From: Micrococcaceae bacterium Sec5.1
GTDB taxonomy: Bacteria > Actinomycetota > Actinomycetes > Actinomycetales > Micrococcaceae
Length of the DNA: 64,000 bases
Reading direction: 5' to 3'
Assembly (NCBI GenBank): GCA_039636795.1
Contig: CP143430.1
Coordinates: forward strand, 2,108,001-2,172,000
Both the position numbers and the translations under genes were made by a program. The notes under the pieces are model-generated. The model was not told the origin of the DNA. It worked only from the letters and a program-made list of their open reading frames with translations, and made no database searches. Numbering within the stretch: position 1 is the first letter of the stretch; each line of letters opens with the position of its first letter. This document shows positions 53,559 through 63,009 of this stretch, in pieces.

Positions 53559-54350
53559 CTATCCCGAAGCGGCCGCTCTGGAGCCACTATCGAACTCCGC
53601 GAGCTTCGCCTGGAACTCGGGAGTGTGGTAACCGAGTCGCTCCGACGCCAGCGCGTAGGCCATCGCTGCGCCTGCATTGTGCTCGATGAGCATGTTAAGC
53701 GCCCGTTTGGTCGTCTGGGCGGCCTGCGGCGGAAGTGCGGCGAACCGGTGTGCGGTTTCGAGAGCGCGCTGCCGAAGGTCATCACCCGACACGAGGGTGT
53801 TCGCGACACCGAGACGATGCGCTTCAGTCGCTGTGAACTTATCTCCCAGGAGGAGATACTGCTTGGCGATGTGCATGCCCGTAGAGAACGGCCAGATGAG
53901 CCCACCATCACCAGCGGTTAGGCCGATCGACGTATGTGGGTCCCGGAGGAACGCGGTGTCGGCCATGAAAACGTAATCAGAGAGCATCACCATGCTCGCC
54001 CCGAGACCAACGGCTGCGCCCTGTACGGCGACGACGACCGGCAAGGGGAATTTCAGCATTGCGTCGAGCAGTCGTTGACCATCGACGAAAGACTGTTCCC
54101 GAAGTCCATCGTCGGCGTTCAGCTCCAGGAACCAGGCAAAGTCTCCACCGGCGGAGAAGTGCTTGCCGTCGGCGCGCAGAAGCACGGCTCGAGCCTGTGG
54201 GTCAGATTCGATTCGCTTCCATACCTCGACGAGCGCTTCGTGCAACTCCTGATCGATGGCGTTGCGCTCGCCCCGGCAGATCGTGACGATACGCACCGCC
54301 CCATCGACCTCGATCGTGACTCCGTCTTCGGAGAACGCCATCTGGGTCAC
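53559..54350 (-). CDS. Enoyl-CoA hydratase/isomerase family protein
   Basis: 263 residues. Crotonase fold with oxyanion strands AVLLRADGKHFSAGGDFAWF and AVQGAAVGLGASMVMLSD, followed by RDPHTSIGLTAGDGGLIWPF, similar to the crotonase at 47191. The catalytic Glu position is again occupied by a DPH-x-x-x-G pattern, suggesting related chemistry. Its ATG overlaps the end of the upstream flavoprotein gene by 4 bp, so the two are translationally coupled. It would hydrate, isomerise or hydrolyse a CoA-thioester intermediate. Confidence 0.9.
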   Translation of the reverse strand: MTQMAFSEDGVTIEVDGAVRIVTICRGERNAIDQELHEALVEVWKRIESDPQARAVLLRADGKHFSAGGDFAWFLELNADDGLREQSFVDGQRLLDAMLKFPLPVVVAVQGAAVGLGASMVMLSDYVFMADTAFLRDPHTSIGLTAGDGGLIWPFSTGMHIAKQYLLLGDKFTATEAHRLGVANTLVSGDDLRQRALETAHRFAALPPQAAQTTKRALNMLIEHNAGAAMAYALASERLGYHTPEFQAKLAEFDSGSRAAASG

Positions 54351-55468
54351 TCGTCGATTGATTCTGTCAGCACTGCCACGGCTTCGATGTATCCCTCTGC
54401 GAAGTCTTCCATGATCTGCGCCACGCTCTTGGGCTGATTCATGAGCCCAACGCCCTGTCCAATCCAGTAGGTACTCAACTCCGCCGCGCCGACGTGTCCA
54501 CTGTCGGCGAGTTGGCTCGCTTTCTTGAGGGCGGGCTCACTGAGATATCCCATGAGTGGCATCGCGAGTGCTGCCGGGGCTTCGGGCGCTTCCCATCCGA
54601 CGTGCCACGCGGAGCGCAACTGGCGAGAGGGCTTGCCGGTGCGATACTTCGATCGCACAGTGTCGCTCGAAGTCGCCTCGAGCATCTTTCTCTTAAGGTG
54701 CTCCTCAGTCTCTGCCTCTCGGCTGGCCAACCATACCGAGCCGCACCACGCACCGGCAGCACCGAGCGCGACCGAGGCGGCCAGTTGACGGCCGTTCATG
54801 ATTCCGCCCGCAGCGAGTACCGGCACGTCTGGGTTGATCGCCTTGACGGTCTGCACTATCTCGGCCGTGAGGACCATCGTCCCGATCTCGCCTGTATGTC
54901 CGCCAGCCTCGTACCCCTGTGCGACGATTACGTCCACCCCGCGGTCGAGCTGGGTCAGCGCGTGCTTTTTGTTGCCGACGAGCGCTGCCACGTACACGCC
55001 CGCGGCATGTGCCTTCTCGACCATCGCGATCGGAGGCGGGCCGAGTGCGCTGGCGATCAACGTCACTCCGTGGGCCAGAGCCACATCGATGAGCTCGTTG
55101 GCCCGATGTTCCGAGAAAGACTGCGCCGTTGCCATCGTGACCGGCGTGAGCGTCTCGGGGTCGATGCCGTGCTCGCGAAGCATCCTATCCCGGTAGGCGA
55201 CGGCATCGGCTGGTAGTTCTACGGAGTCGGGTTCGTCGCCACTGTCGGCGAGCCCGATGGGCAGCATGAGGTCGATGCCATATGGGGCTCCACCTATATG
55301 ATCATCGATCCACGTGAGTTCGGCTTCCAACTCCTCCGGAGTCATGAGCACCGCGCCGAGTACGCCATAGCCGCCAGATTTGCTCACTGCCGCGACGACA
55401 TCGCGGCAGTGAGAAAAGGCGAGCACCGGAATGTCGATCTTGAGCATCTGACAGATCTTTGTCTGCAT
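54347..55468 (-). CDS. YrpB/FabK-type flavoprotein (nitronate monooxygenase family)
   Basis: 373 residues. FMN TIM-barrel of the nitropropane-dioxygenase/FabK group: VLAFSHCRDVVAAVSKSGGYG, GVTLIASALGPP, GVDVIVAQGYEAGGHTGEIG (FMN phosphate loop and GGHxG), VLAAGGIMNGRQLAASVALG. True nitronate monooxygenase, enone reductase and steroid-ring (IpdC-like) roles all share this fold. Since it is coupled to a crotonase in a CoA-ester cluster, a role in reducing or opening a cyclic CoA intermediate is more likely than nitroalkane oxidation (inference). Confidence 0.88.
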   Translation of the reverse strand: MQTKICQMLKIDIPVLAFSHCRDVVAAVSKSGGYGVLGAVLMTPEELEAELTWIDDHIGGAPYGIDLMLPIGLADSGDEPDSVELPADAVAYRDRMLREHGIDPETLTPVTMATAQSFSEHRANELIDVALAHGVTLIASALGPPPIAMVEKAHAAGVYVAALVGNKKHALTQLDRGVDVIVAQGYEAGGHTGEIGTMVLTAEIVQTVKAINPDVPVLAAGGIMNGRQLAASVALGAAGAWCGSVWLASREAETEEHLKRKMLEATSSDTVRSKYRTGKPSRQLRSAWHVGWEAPEAPAALAMPLMGYLSEPALKKASQLADSGHVGAAELSTYWIGQGVGLMNQPKSVAQIMEDFAEGYIEAVAVLTESIDE

Positions 55469-55582
55469 CGTTTTACCTCCGTTGGCTCTGGGTCGAGCAT
55501 AGGGCCCAGAATAGCATTTACTGACGCTTAGTGCACAATATTGTTTCGTCTTTGCGGCAGTATGTCGGCAAAGTCTCTAGAG

Positions 55583-56080
55583 CTAGGCGGGCGCCGCGCG
55601 CCAGAGCCCCTCGCAAAGAGTCGGATCGTCGATCAAACCGCGATCTTCGCGTATGACCGCGTCGAGTTCCCTGGCCAAAGCCGGGGGAAAATCGATGCTT
55701 CGTCGGGTCTGCGTCGACACGAAGATGCTCACACTTTCGATTCGGCAGGCCAGCCGCTCGTGGGTCCGGTCGACGATGTACGTGGCGGCGTGCAGTGCCC
55801 GGCGTGAGCGATTGAGAAAGGCGGGATGCGCGGTGTAGCGATCATCGAGGAGCATCTCACTTAGATATCGTCCGTGCTGTTCCGATACGAATAACGACAT
55901 GTCTTGCTGTCGCGCATCTGAAAGCCCCAGCGGGTTCGCGCGGGCCCACAGAGCCCGAACTCCGGCCGTCAGGTAGTGAGGCAGGCTCATATGGCCGTTA
56001 GCGTCGACGAGGTCCTCGGAAACTCGAGTGTCGATAACGGCGGTGAGCCCTAGCAGTTTTCCGAGATTCAGGGGAGTCAT
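55583..56080 (-). CDS. Hotdog-fold acyl-CoA thioesterase-like protein
   Basis: 165 residues. VSEDLVDANGHMSLPHYLTA near residue 20 is the D-x-N-x-H-M-x-x-x-x-Y motif of hotdog thioesterases of the 4-hydroxybenzoyl-CoA/carnitine-associated type, where the Asp is catalytic. SEQHGRYLSEMLLDD and ERLACRIESVSIFV are the following strands. It would release CoA from an acyl-CoA intermediate or side product. It lies 49 bp after the nitroreductase gene on the same strand. Confidence 0.8.
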   Translation of the reverse strand: MTPLNLGKLLGLTAVIDTRVSEDLVDANGHMSLPHYLTAGVRALWARANPLGLSDARQQDMSLFVSEQHGRYLSEMLLDDRYTAHPAFLNRSRRALHAATYIVDRTHERLACRIESVSIFVSTQTRRSIDFPPALARELDAVIREDRGLIDDPTLCEGLWRAAPA

Positions 56081-56129
56081 GCATCTTTCCTTGCTTTGTC
56101 GTGCGTGGCCATCGCGATACCGGCAGGCG

Positions 56130-56834
56130 TCAGCCGCGCCAGCGGACGACGTCGGCCGAATCCGCGCGGGTCGTCCTGTAGCTGTTCGCAGGGTGAGCGT
56201 GATCCGGCCAGCCGAGGGAGACGGCGACCAGCACTGCTTCCGTGTCGGGAATGTCGAAGAACTGGCGCACTAGGGGCGACCGCGTCGCGACCGCGGCTTG
56301 TGGGACGGTCGCAACCCCCATCGATTCTGCGGCAAGCAGCAAGTGTCCGACGAAGATGCCGACATCGAGGATGGCGTACGGACCGAGCGCGACGTCGACC
56401 GTGATGATGGCGACGTGCGGGGCGCTGAACAGCTCGAAGTTCTTCAGGGATTGCCGGGCCGATGCCTCCCGGTCGCCGCGGGTGACGCCGACGGCCTCGT
56501 AGAGCTGCCACCCGCTCTCGCGTCGCCGCTCGAGGTGTGCGCCGCGATAATCCGTGGGCATGGGCACGTCCGACGCAACCTCGCCGGGGTGCGCGACCGC
56601 GTTGCTGAGCAAGGCAGTACGAAACCGCTCGGTCTCGCTGGCTTCGGTGACGTACGCGTGCCAGGGTTGGCTGTTGCACCACGACGGAGATCTTCGCGCG
56701 AGGTCGAAGATTTCCTGGAGGGTCGCGTGCGGCACGGGGTCAGCAAGGAAGGCGCGCGTGCTTTGGCGTCCGTGCACCAGCGCGCCGAAACTCTGTGCCT
56801 CTGAGTACGAATCGGCGAATCGGCTGGACGACAT
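56130..56834 (-). CDS. Nitroreductase-family FMN oxidoreductase
   Basis: 234 residues from ATG 56834, one base after the thiolase stop; the frame is open 25 codons further upstream inside that gene. FMN-binding blocks are HGRQSTRAFLADPV, ARRSPSWCNSQPWHAYV and VATVPQAAVATRSPLVRQFF, ending in VAVSLGWPDHAHPAN. It is the second nitroreductase in the window. It is co-transcribed with the thiolase and thioesterase genes and probably reduces a double bond or other group of a pathway intermediate. Confidence 0.88.
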   Translation of the reverse strand: MSSSRFADSYSEAQSFGALVHGRQSTRAFLADPVPHATLQEIFDLARRSPSWCNSQPWHAYVTEASETERFRTALLSNAVAHPGEVASDVPMPTDYRGAHLERRRESGWQLYEAVGVTRGDREASARQSLKNFELFSAPHVAIITVDVALGPYAILDVGIFVGHLLLAAESMGVATVPQAAVATRSPLVRQFFDIPDTEAVLVAVSLGWPDHAHPANSYRTTRADSADVVRWRG

Positions 56835-56835
56835 G

Positions 56836-58353
56836 TTAATCACCTGTCCCTCTGCGGGAGGCGCCTGAGGCGCGCGTAATGGGGGAGTGAGAGCGCTCTG
56901 CGAGATCAATGAGTTGGGTTCCTTCCACTATTGCGGTCTTGCCGACGAGATCAGCTGACTCGAGCGCGGCTAGTAGTTCGTTTTGTTCTGTTCTGGCCAC
57001 GATGCGATCGCCTGCCGCGGTCTCTCCGATGACGAATCCGTGATGAGGGATGTCATCGCGGGCGTACCGGATCGTGCTTGCCAGGACGGTGACGGGCCCG
57101 TCTGTCCTCTCGATGACGGGACGTTGCTCGTCGTGGAGTCGCACACGCGGCTCTACGGGCGGTGCCACTGGGGGCTGCGCCCCGTAGATGCCGATTGCGT
57201 GCTTCGTCAGCAGGCCGCCGTTGGCCGTGCACATTCCGAGCGCGTCAGGCTGTTCGCGCAGAATGGTCACCATAGTCGCGATGGAGTGCGTCACATAGTT
57301 GTTCCACGGGCCTCCCGCATAGGTAAGCCCCCCTGTGACCGTCAGGTCGCCCGTCAGGGGAAGTCCAAGGGCGCGGGCGCCGATCTGCACGGCGGACGGG
57401 AAGCATGAGTAGACGTCGACGAGGTCGATATCGCGCATGGAGACCTTCGCCATTGCCAGCGCGTCCATCGCGGCGGCCTCGATGGCTTTCGAGCTCGTGT
57501 AAGACGAGCGTGCCGTAAACGAGTCACAGTCCACTGCCTCGCCAAATCCATGAATGAAGATCAGGTCGTCCGGCGAGTACCCGAGTGACTTCGCCCGACC
57601 GTAGGAAGTCACCACGAGGGCAGCCGCCTGATCCACATCGTTGTTGGAGACGGCGAGCTTGCGGTAGGGATGGCTGATCAGGCGGTTGCCGCCGCCAGGC
57701 GAGAGGATGTCCTTCGCGGTGACGGTTCGACGGATCGCAGCGTAGGGATTCTTAACGGCGACGGCATTGAAGGCGGACCACAGCGAGGCGATGACATCGT
57801 TCTGCTCCTCGACGGAACGGCCAGCTTCTGCCCGGATCGCAGACTCGAGCATCGGGTAGGCATCGAGTGGATCCCCGAAGCCGATACGTGTCTCGATGTC
57901 TGTCGACATCGAGAGCTCCCGGCCGATGAGTTCGTCCGGCTGATCACCCGAGTCTTGCACCGTCCATCCCGACGATCTGCCCTCTTTCCTTAGGAGGCGC
58001 CGCGTTCGCCAGCTCTCGGCACCCGCGATCGCGACCACGTCGCGCTTGCCGGTGTAAACGTTCCACGCCGCGCGATTCACGAGCATCTGCGGGAAGTGAC
58101 CGCCGTGCGTCGTATAGCCGATGTTGTTGACAGTAATCCCCAGCGCGGTGGCGGCAATTGCCCCCGGGTTGCTATAGGGGCGGGTGCCGATCGCGACGAC
58201 GTCGAGTTCGTCCAGCGCGCTGAGCGCACGCGACGGAGCGGCGATGCTGAGCGCCTCTGCTAGAAGCTCGGCGGGTTCGGCGGCCGGATAGTGGGCATTC
58301 ACCTGACCTACCCCGGCGATGACGGGGCTGCGGGGGTCTACCATGGAATTCAT
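56836..58353 (-). CDS. Thiolase-superfamily acetyl-CoA acetyltransferase with C-terminal extension
   Basis: 505 residues. Thiolase fold of the long SCP2/acetyl-CoA acetyltransferase type: VIAGVGQVNAHYPAAEPAEL at the start, VVAIAGAESWRTRR, SNNDVDQAAALVVTSYGRA, VDVYSCFPSAVQIGARAL with a Cys at the active position, and TGGLTYAGGPWNNYVTHSIA. Residues after about 400 form an OB-like tail with HHGFVIGETAAGDRIVA, seen in this subgroup. It would cleave a 3-oxoacyl-CoA. First gene of the minus-strand operon; it shares a divergent promoter region with the ligase at 58574. Confidence 0.88.
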   Translation of the reverse strand: MNSMVDPRSPVIAGVGQVNAHYPAAEPAELLAEALSIAAPSRALSALDELDVVAIGTRPYSNPGAIAATALGITVNNIGYTTHGGHFPQMLVNRAAWNVYTGKRDVVAIAGAESWRTRRLLRKEGRSSGWTVQDSGDQPDELIGRELSMSTDIETRIGFGDPLDAYPMLESAIRAEAGRSVEEQNDVIASLWSAFNAVAVKNPYAAIRRTVTAKDILSPGGGNRLISHPYRKLAVSNNDVDQAAALVVTSYGRAKSLGYSPDDLIFIHGFGEAVDCDSFTARSSYTSSKAIEAAAMDALAMAKVSMRDIDLVDVYSCFPSAVQIGARALGLPLTGDLTVTGGLTYAGGPWNNYVTHSIATMVTILREQPDALGMCTANGGLLTKHAIGIYGAQPPVAPPVEPRVRLHDEQRPVIERTDGPVTVLASTIRYARDDIPHHGFVIGETAAGDRIVARTEQNELLAALESADLVGKTAIVEGTQLIDLAERSHSPITRASGASRRGTGD

Positions 58354-58419
58354 CTCGATGCCTTTCGCGAAGAATGATCGATTTTAGGTATGTGCACGTC
58401 GATCCTCTCTCTGCACCAT

Positions 58420-58477
58420 ATACTAGACGAAACCAGTCGGATATCGGCATACTAGACGAAACCAGTTTGATATCGGC
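58420..58477. promoter_or_regulatory. Two abutting 29-bp direct repeats in a divergent promoter
   Basis: 58420-58448 and 58449-58477 are identical except for two adjacent bases (CG versus TT). Each contains ACTAGACGAAACCAGT followed by GATATCGGC. They lie in the 220-bp gap between the divergent thiolase and ligase operons, a good position for cooperative repressor binding. The AGACGAA core also occurs upstream of the operons at 55.5 kb and 48.0 kb. Confidence 0.65.
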
Positions 58478-58573
58478 GGTGACCACACATTCTGTGGCAT
58501 GTCGCTCTGACGACACGTCCAGCCCCAGAACCGATGATGGGAACGACGTCGGGTCGCTGACCAAGGAGGGTCC

Positions 58574-60187
58574 GTGCGAGAAGACAAGACAGTTGTGCAG
58601 CTGATCGACTATTGGGCAGATGAAAGGCCCAATCATCGCTTTCTGACAGTGGCCGACAACAGCATGACCTACGGAGAGGTGCGAGACGCGGCGTGGCGTT
58701 TGGCGGGCGGCCTCGCCGCCCGCGGGGTTGCCCCTGGGGATCGCGTAGCCATCATGGCGGTGACATCCGTGCAGATGGTGACCAGCCTCTTCGCGACCGC
58801 CGCGTTGGGGGCGATCTCCGTGCCACTGAACATCTACCTGAAAGGCGAGCCCCTTCGCCACCAGCTCACCAGCAGCGGATGCAGGGCACTTGTGACAGAT
58901 GCGGCCGGCATCCAGATGGTCCGCCATCTGGCGTCGTCGCTTCCCGATCTCGGGCTAGTTGTACTGGTCGACGGTGACAAGGCTGGGCACGAGATCGAGG
59001 GGCTGGAGCTCGTCGGGTTCGACGAGCTGATGTCCGAGGCGGAGCCCATCACGGCGGTAGCGGCGGACGATAGCGACGTCTATACGATCCTGTACACATC
59101 CGGGACCACAGGATTGCCGAAGGGCTGTGTGATCAGTCACGGTCAAACCAAGCACTGGGCGCGATACACCGAAGCGCTGTCGGCGTTGACAGACAGCGAC
59201 GTCGTATATACCGCTGCCCCCCTGTTTCACGTCGGCGGACAGACTCCCCTTCTTGGGGCGCTCGCGGTGGGCATCCCCGTTGTGTTCGAGACCGGATTTT
59301 CCGCCTCTCGGTATCTGGCCCGCGCGAAAGAGGTGGGGGCCACCGTCGCGGTCGGTGTCGGCTGGATCGCGCAGGCCCTCCTCAAGCAGCCGCCGGGGCC
59401 GTCCGACAAGACCCACACATTGCGCGCGATGTCCACTGTGCAACTCTCCGTGGCCGAGCAGGAACAGTTCGAGGCGCGGTTCGGCATCCGGACACTGACG
59501 CAGCAATACGGTCAGACCGAATGTTATCCGATCGCCTATAACTCGTACGCCGAACAGAGCCTCAGCCCATACACCGGCCGCCCGGCCCCTGCCCTAAGCG
59601 TCGAGATCCACGACGATGACGGACGACGCGTACCCGTTGGGGCCGTCGGCGAAATCGTAGTGAGGCCCAAAGAGCCGCACGCACTGTTCCAGCGCTACTG
59701 GGGCGATGACGCCGCGACCGTGAAAGCGTTTGAGGGTCTGTGGTTTCATACCGGAGACATGGGACGCGAAGTCGACGGCGAGCTCCAGTACGTGGATCGG
59801 AAGAAGGACTCGATGCGTCGGCGCGGAGAGAACATCTCGGCCTTCGAACTTGAACGCTCGCTGGCTCTATTCAAGGGCGTGCTCGAAGTAGCCGTGCACG
59901 GGGTGGAAATCGAGGGCGAACTCGACCAGGCGATTAAGGCGTGCCTGGTTGTGGAGGATCCCGATTCTTTCAACTTCGCGAAGCTGGCGACCTACATGGG
60001 GCAGGAGTTGCCATATTTCGCCGTTCCCCAGTATGTCGAGCTCGTCAGCGAGCTACCGCGAAATGCCTCTGGTCGAGTCATGAAGGATCAGCTCCGAGCC
60101 GTAGGCATAAACAACGCCACGCACGATCTCATATCGATGGGACTCGGCGTGACCCGCGAACAACGCCGTGCTAAAGCACACCTCTGA
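58574..60187 (+). CDS. AMP-forming acyl-CoA synthetase (FadD/CaiC-like)
   Basis: 537 residues from GTG 58574, preceded by AAGGAGGGT. Intact ANL motifs: P-loop TILYTSGTTGLPKG near residue 170, YGQTE, WFHTGDMG, DRKKDSMRRRGENIS and the catalytic Lys in GRVMKDQL. It activates a carboxylic acid to an acyl-CoA via an acyl-AMP. The RRRGENIS hinge is typical of crotonobetaine/carnitine-type and long-chain ligases. It is the first gene of the plus-strand operon and probably feeds the pathway. A second ligase follows 24 bp later. Confidence 0.93.
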   Translation: MREDKTVVQLIDYWADERPNHRFLTVADNSMTYGEVRDAAWRLAGGLAARGVAPGDRVAIMAVTSVQMVTSLFATAALGAISVPLNIYLKGEPLRHQLTSSGCRALVTDAAGIQMVRHLASSLPDLGLVVLVDGDKAGHEIEGLELVGFDELMSEAEPITAVAADDSDVYTILYTSGTTGLPKGCVISHGQTKHWARYTEALSALTDSDVVYTAAPLFHVGGQTPLLGALAVGIPVVFETGFSASRYLARAKEVGATVAVGVGWIAQALLKQPPGPSDKTHTLRAMSTVQLSVAEQEQFEARFGIRTLTQQYGQTECYPIAYNSYAEQSLSPYTGRPAPALSVEIHDDDGRRVPVGAVGEIVVRPKEPHALFQRYWGDDAATVKAFEGLWFHTGDMGREVDGELQYVDRKKDSMRRRGENISAFELERSLALFKGVLEVAVHGVEIEGELDQAIKACLVVEDPDSFNFAKLATYMGQELPYFAVPQYVELVSELPRNASGRVMKDQLRAVGINNATHDLISMGLGVTREQRRAKAHL

Positions 60188-60211
60188 TCGGCTTCGGTAA
60201 AGGGCTTCGAA

Positions 60212-61810
60212 ATGACTCAAGACACGACGACAACAACGACGACCGAGCGGTACCCGGGACGGTACTCAGCGGATTCACCTGACCGCATCGCCCTGATCCA
60301 CGGCGCCAGCGGATGGACGCAGACCTACCGTGAACTTGATGATCGGGCAAACCGCATCTCGCGAGCATTCGCTGCGCGGGGGCTTGCACCCGGCGACCAC
60401 GTCATGGTCCTGTTGGAGAACCACGAGCGATACCTCGAGGTGATCTGGGGTGCGCATTATGCAGGACTGGTCTACACGACCTGCTCGACGCGACTCACAG
60501 CCGAAGAGCTTAGTTACATCGCATCGGATAGCGGCGCTCGCGCGATTGTCTGCGGCGCCGCGTTCGCAACGGTCGCGGCTAAGGTAACCCGCGAGCGTCC
60601 GGAAATCGGCGTTCGCCTGGTGATCGGAGGCGAAGTCGACGGCTTCGAATCGTATGAGGCGACGGTGGAGGCCGCCGATCCCACCCCACTCCCTTCGCCG
60701 CGAGTGGCGGGCGCGGACATGCTGTATTCGTCCGGAACGACGGGTCGTCAGAAGGCGATCGTGCGCAAATCGAAGGCGGCGCCGCTCGAAACGGCTGCAG
60801 TGGGCGTGTCATACGTGGCGCGCAAGCTATTTCACTTCGACGAGAGCACGGTCTACCTCTGCCCGGCGCCCCTGTATCACGGCGCGGGGATTCGTTTCGT
60901 CATGGCCACGACCGCGCTCGGGGGCACCGCGGTGATCATGGATAAATTCGATCCTGCAAAGTTCCTGGAACTGCTCGAAACGTACGGAGCAACGCACAGT
61001 CAAGTGGTTCCGACCATGATGTCCCGGATGATGCGCCTGGATGACGAGGCGCGGCTCGGGTTTGACGTCTCTAGCCTGGAGTACTTCATCCACTCCGCCG
61101 CGCCGTGCCCGCCCGCGCTCAAGGCCCAGGTGATCGATTGGCTGGGACCCGTGGTGTACGAGTACTACGCCGGAACCGAGAGCAACGGAGTTGTCTTCTG
61201 CAACTCCGAGGAGTGGCTGTCGCACCCGGGCACCGTCGGCCGCCCGATCGGATGCGAGATCTACATCTGCGACGAGGATGGACAGGTCTTGCCCACGGGC
61301 GAAACCGGGACCGTCTTTTTTGGCAACGGTGCCTCTTTCGAGTATCACGGGGATACAGCCAAGACCGCGGCGTCGCGGCATCCACGAGGATGGAGCACGC
61401 TCGGCGACATCGGCCACGTCGACAAGGACGGGTTCCTCTACTTGACCGACCGTAAAGCATTCATGATCATTTCGGGCGGCGTCAACATCTATCCGCAGGA
61501 GGCGGAGAATGTTCTCTCCGCTCATCCTGCGGTGTTGGACGTCGCCGTCTTCGGCGTTCCCAACCCGGACTTCGGGGAAGAGGTCAAGGCGATCGTGCAG
61601 CCGGTCGAAATGCCAGAACCTGGTCCCGGCGCGGACGCGCTGGCCCGGGAACTAATCGAGTACTGTCGGTCGCGTCTCGCCGATGTCAAGTGTCCGCGCA
61701 GCGTCGAGTTTCGCGATGATCTGCCGCGTGATCCCTCAGGAAAGATGTTGAAGCGGAGACTCCGCGACGAGTTCATAGCAGCGACGAACGGAGTGGTCAG
61801 CACCTCATGA
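60212..61810 (+). CDS. AMP-forming acyl-CoA synthetase
   Basis: 532 residues from ATG 60212; the N-terminus has a run of Thr residues before the first ligase helix. P-loop MLYSSGTTGRQKAIV (Gln-Lys replacing the usual Pro-Lys), YYAGTES, TLGDIGHVDKDGFLYL, DRKAFMIISGGVNIYPQEAE and the catalytic Lys in SGKMLKRRL. The IYPQEAE and GDIGHVDxDGFLYL blocks point to the steroid/aryl-propionate-type FadD group. Two different ligases in one operon suggest two acid substrates, for example the parent acid and a ring-cleavage product. It overlaps the next gene by 4 bp. Confidence 0.92.
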   Translation: MTQDTTTTTTTERYPGRYSADSPDRIALIHGASGWTQTYRELDDRANRISRAFAARGLAPGDHVMVLLENHERYLEVIWGAHYAGLVYTTCSTRLTAEELSYIASDSGARAIVCGAAFATVAAKVTRERPEIGVRLVIGGEVDGFESYEATVEAADPTPLPSPRVAGADMLYSSGTTGRQKAIVRKSKAAPLETAAVGVSYVARKLFHFDESTVYLCPAPLYHGAGIRFVMATTALGGTAVIMDKFDPAKFLELLETYGATHSQVVPTMMSRMMRLDDEARLGFDVSSLEYFIHSAAPCPPALKAQVIDWLGPVVYEYYAGTESNGVVFCNSEEWLSHPGTVGRPIGCEIYICDEDGQVLPTGETGTVFFGNGASFEYHGDTAKTAASRHPRGWSTLGDIGHVDKDGFLYLTDRKAFMIISGGVNIYPQEAENVLSAHPAVLDVAVFGVPNPDFGEEVKAIVQPVEMPEPGPGADALARELIEYCRSRLADVKCPRSVEFRDDLPRDPSGKMLKRRLRDEFIAATNGVVSTS

Positions 61811-63009
61811 ACGATTTCAGGACCCTTCGCGGGCGCGCGGCGATCGTTGGGATCGGTGAGAGCGCCTTTTACAAGCGGGGTGGCTCGCCCGATTCGGAGT
61901 TCGAGCTGTGCCTCAAGTCGGTGATCGCGGCAGCGGACGATGCGGGAATCGACGTGCGTGATGTGGACGGCTTGGTGTCGTTCGGCGGTGACAAAAATGA
62001 ACCGCCCAAAATCGCGGCAGCACTGGGGTTGAAGGACCTGAAGGTGTCGGCGATGCAGGCGACAATCAGCGGTGGCGGCTCCAGCGGTCATATCGGCCTG
62101 GCTGCCGCAGCCGTGGCGACCGGCATGGCAGACAACGTGATCGCGTACCGTGCCATCACACAGCCATCATCCGCTCGATTCGGGCTGGGGGCATACGGCG
62201 GCGGAGCGTCCGCGTCGAACGAGGTTTCGGGGCATGGGTTTGGCGGTTTCACGGCAGCCCATGGACTGCTGACGCCCGCTCAGAAGTACGCCCTGCGCGC
62301 GCAGCGGTTGCTCGAGGTTGTCGGTGTCGACCCGAGCACCTTCGAAGCGGTGGCACGTACCGCCTACCACCACGCTCAGACCAACGTGCACGCCGTCATG
62401 CACGGCCGCCCGTTGTCATCGGACGCGTACCAGGAATCGCGTTGGATCTCCGAGCCTTTTCATCTTTACGACTGCTGCGCCGAGAGCGATGGGGCCGCGG
62501 CCGTCCTGATCACCCACCGAGCGCGTGCTGAGGATCTACGCGATGACCCCGTGTACATTCTTTCTGCGGCTGGGGGAGGACCGCTACGCAGTGCGGCACA
62601 GGAGAACGTCCCCGATTACGTCACTGGGGGGTTCAAGACCCTCGCCCCACGCCTGTTCGAGCAGGCCGGGTTGACACCTGCCGACATCGACGTCCTGCAG
62701 GTGTACGACAACTTCACCGCCGGAGTTGTCATGGCGATCATCGAGCATGGGTTCTGCACCCCGGATGAAGCCGCCGCCCTGTTGACCTTCGAGAACTTGA
62801 CCGTTGGTGGGTCTCTGCCGCTCAACACCTCGGGTGGTAACTTTGCCGAAGCGTACGTCCAATCCATGCAGATGCATACAGAGGCGGTGCGCCAGCTTCG
62901 GGGCACCGCGATCAATCAGGTGGCGAATGCCCGAACCTGCCTGTGCGCGGGTGGCCCAATGACGTCTGTGAGTACCTCTGTCATCTATGGAACAAAGGAA
63001 CTGCTGTGA
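61807..63009 (+). CDS. Ltp-type thiolase/retro-aldolase (SCP-x-like)
   Basis: 400 residues. Thiolase-superfamily lipid-transfer-protein type: AAIVGIGESAFYKRGG at the N-terminus, ADDAGIDVRDVDGLVSFGG, AMQATISGGGSSGHIGLAAAA where thiolases have the nucleophilic Cys (replaced by Ser/Gly here), LQVYDNFTAGVVMAI, and SLPLNTSGGNFAEAYVQSM. Loss of the Cys and adjacency to a DUF35 gene match the Ltp2-ChsH2-type aldolases that remove side chains from steroid CoA esters. It may therefore catalyse a retro-aldol cleavage rather than thiolysis. Coupled on both sides by 4-bp overlaps. Confidence 0.88.
   Translation: MNDFRTLRGRAAIVGIGESAFYKRGGSPDSEFELCLKSVIAAADDAGIDVRDVDGLVSFGGDKNEPPKIAAALGLKDLKVSAMQATISGGGSSGHIGLAAAAVATGMADNVIAYRAITQPSSARFGLGAYGGGASASNEVSGHGFGGFTAAHGLLTPAQKYALRAQRLLEVVGVDPSTFEAVARTAYHHAQTNVHAVMHGRPLSSDAYQESRWISEPFHLYDCCAESDGAAAVLITHRARAEDLRDDPVYILSAAGGGPLRSAAQENVPDYVTGGFKTLAPRLFEQAGLTPADIDVLQVYDNFTAGVVMAIIEHGFCTPDEAAALLTFENLTVGGSLPLNTSGGNFAEAYVQSMQMHTEAVRQLRGTAINQVANARTCLCAGGPMTSVSTSVIYGTKELL

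Noticed and set aside
56077..56682. Arg-rich frame overlapping the nitroreductase gene
   Set aside because: Out-of-frame shadow on the same strand; low-complexity Arg/Pro/Gly composition.
58420..58477. CRISPR-like repeat pair
   Set aside because: Only two abutting copies with no spacer; direct-repeat operator is the better reading. No CRISPR array was found anywhere.
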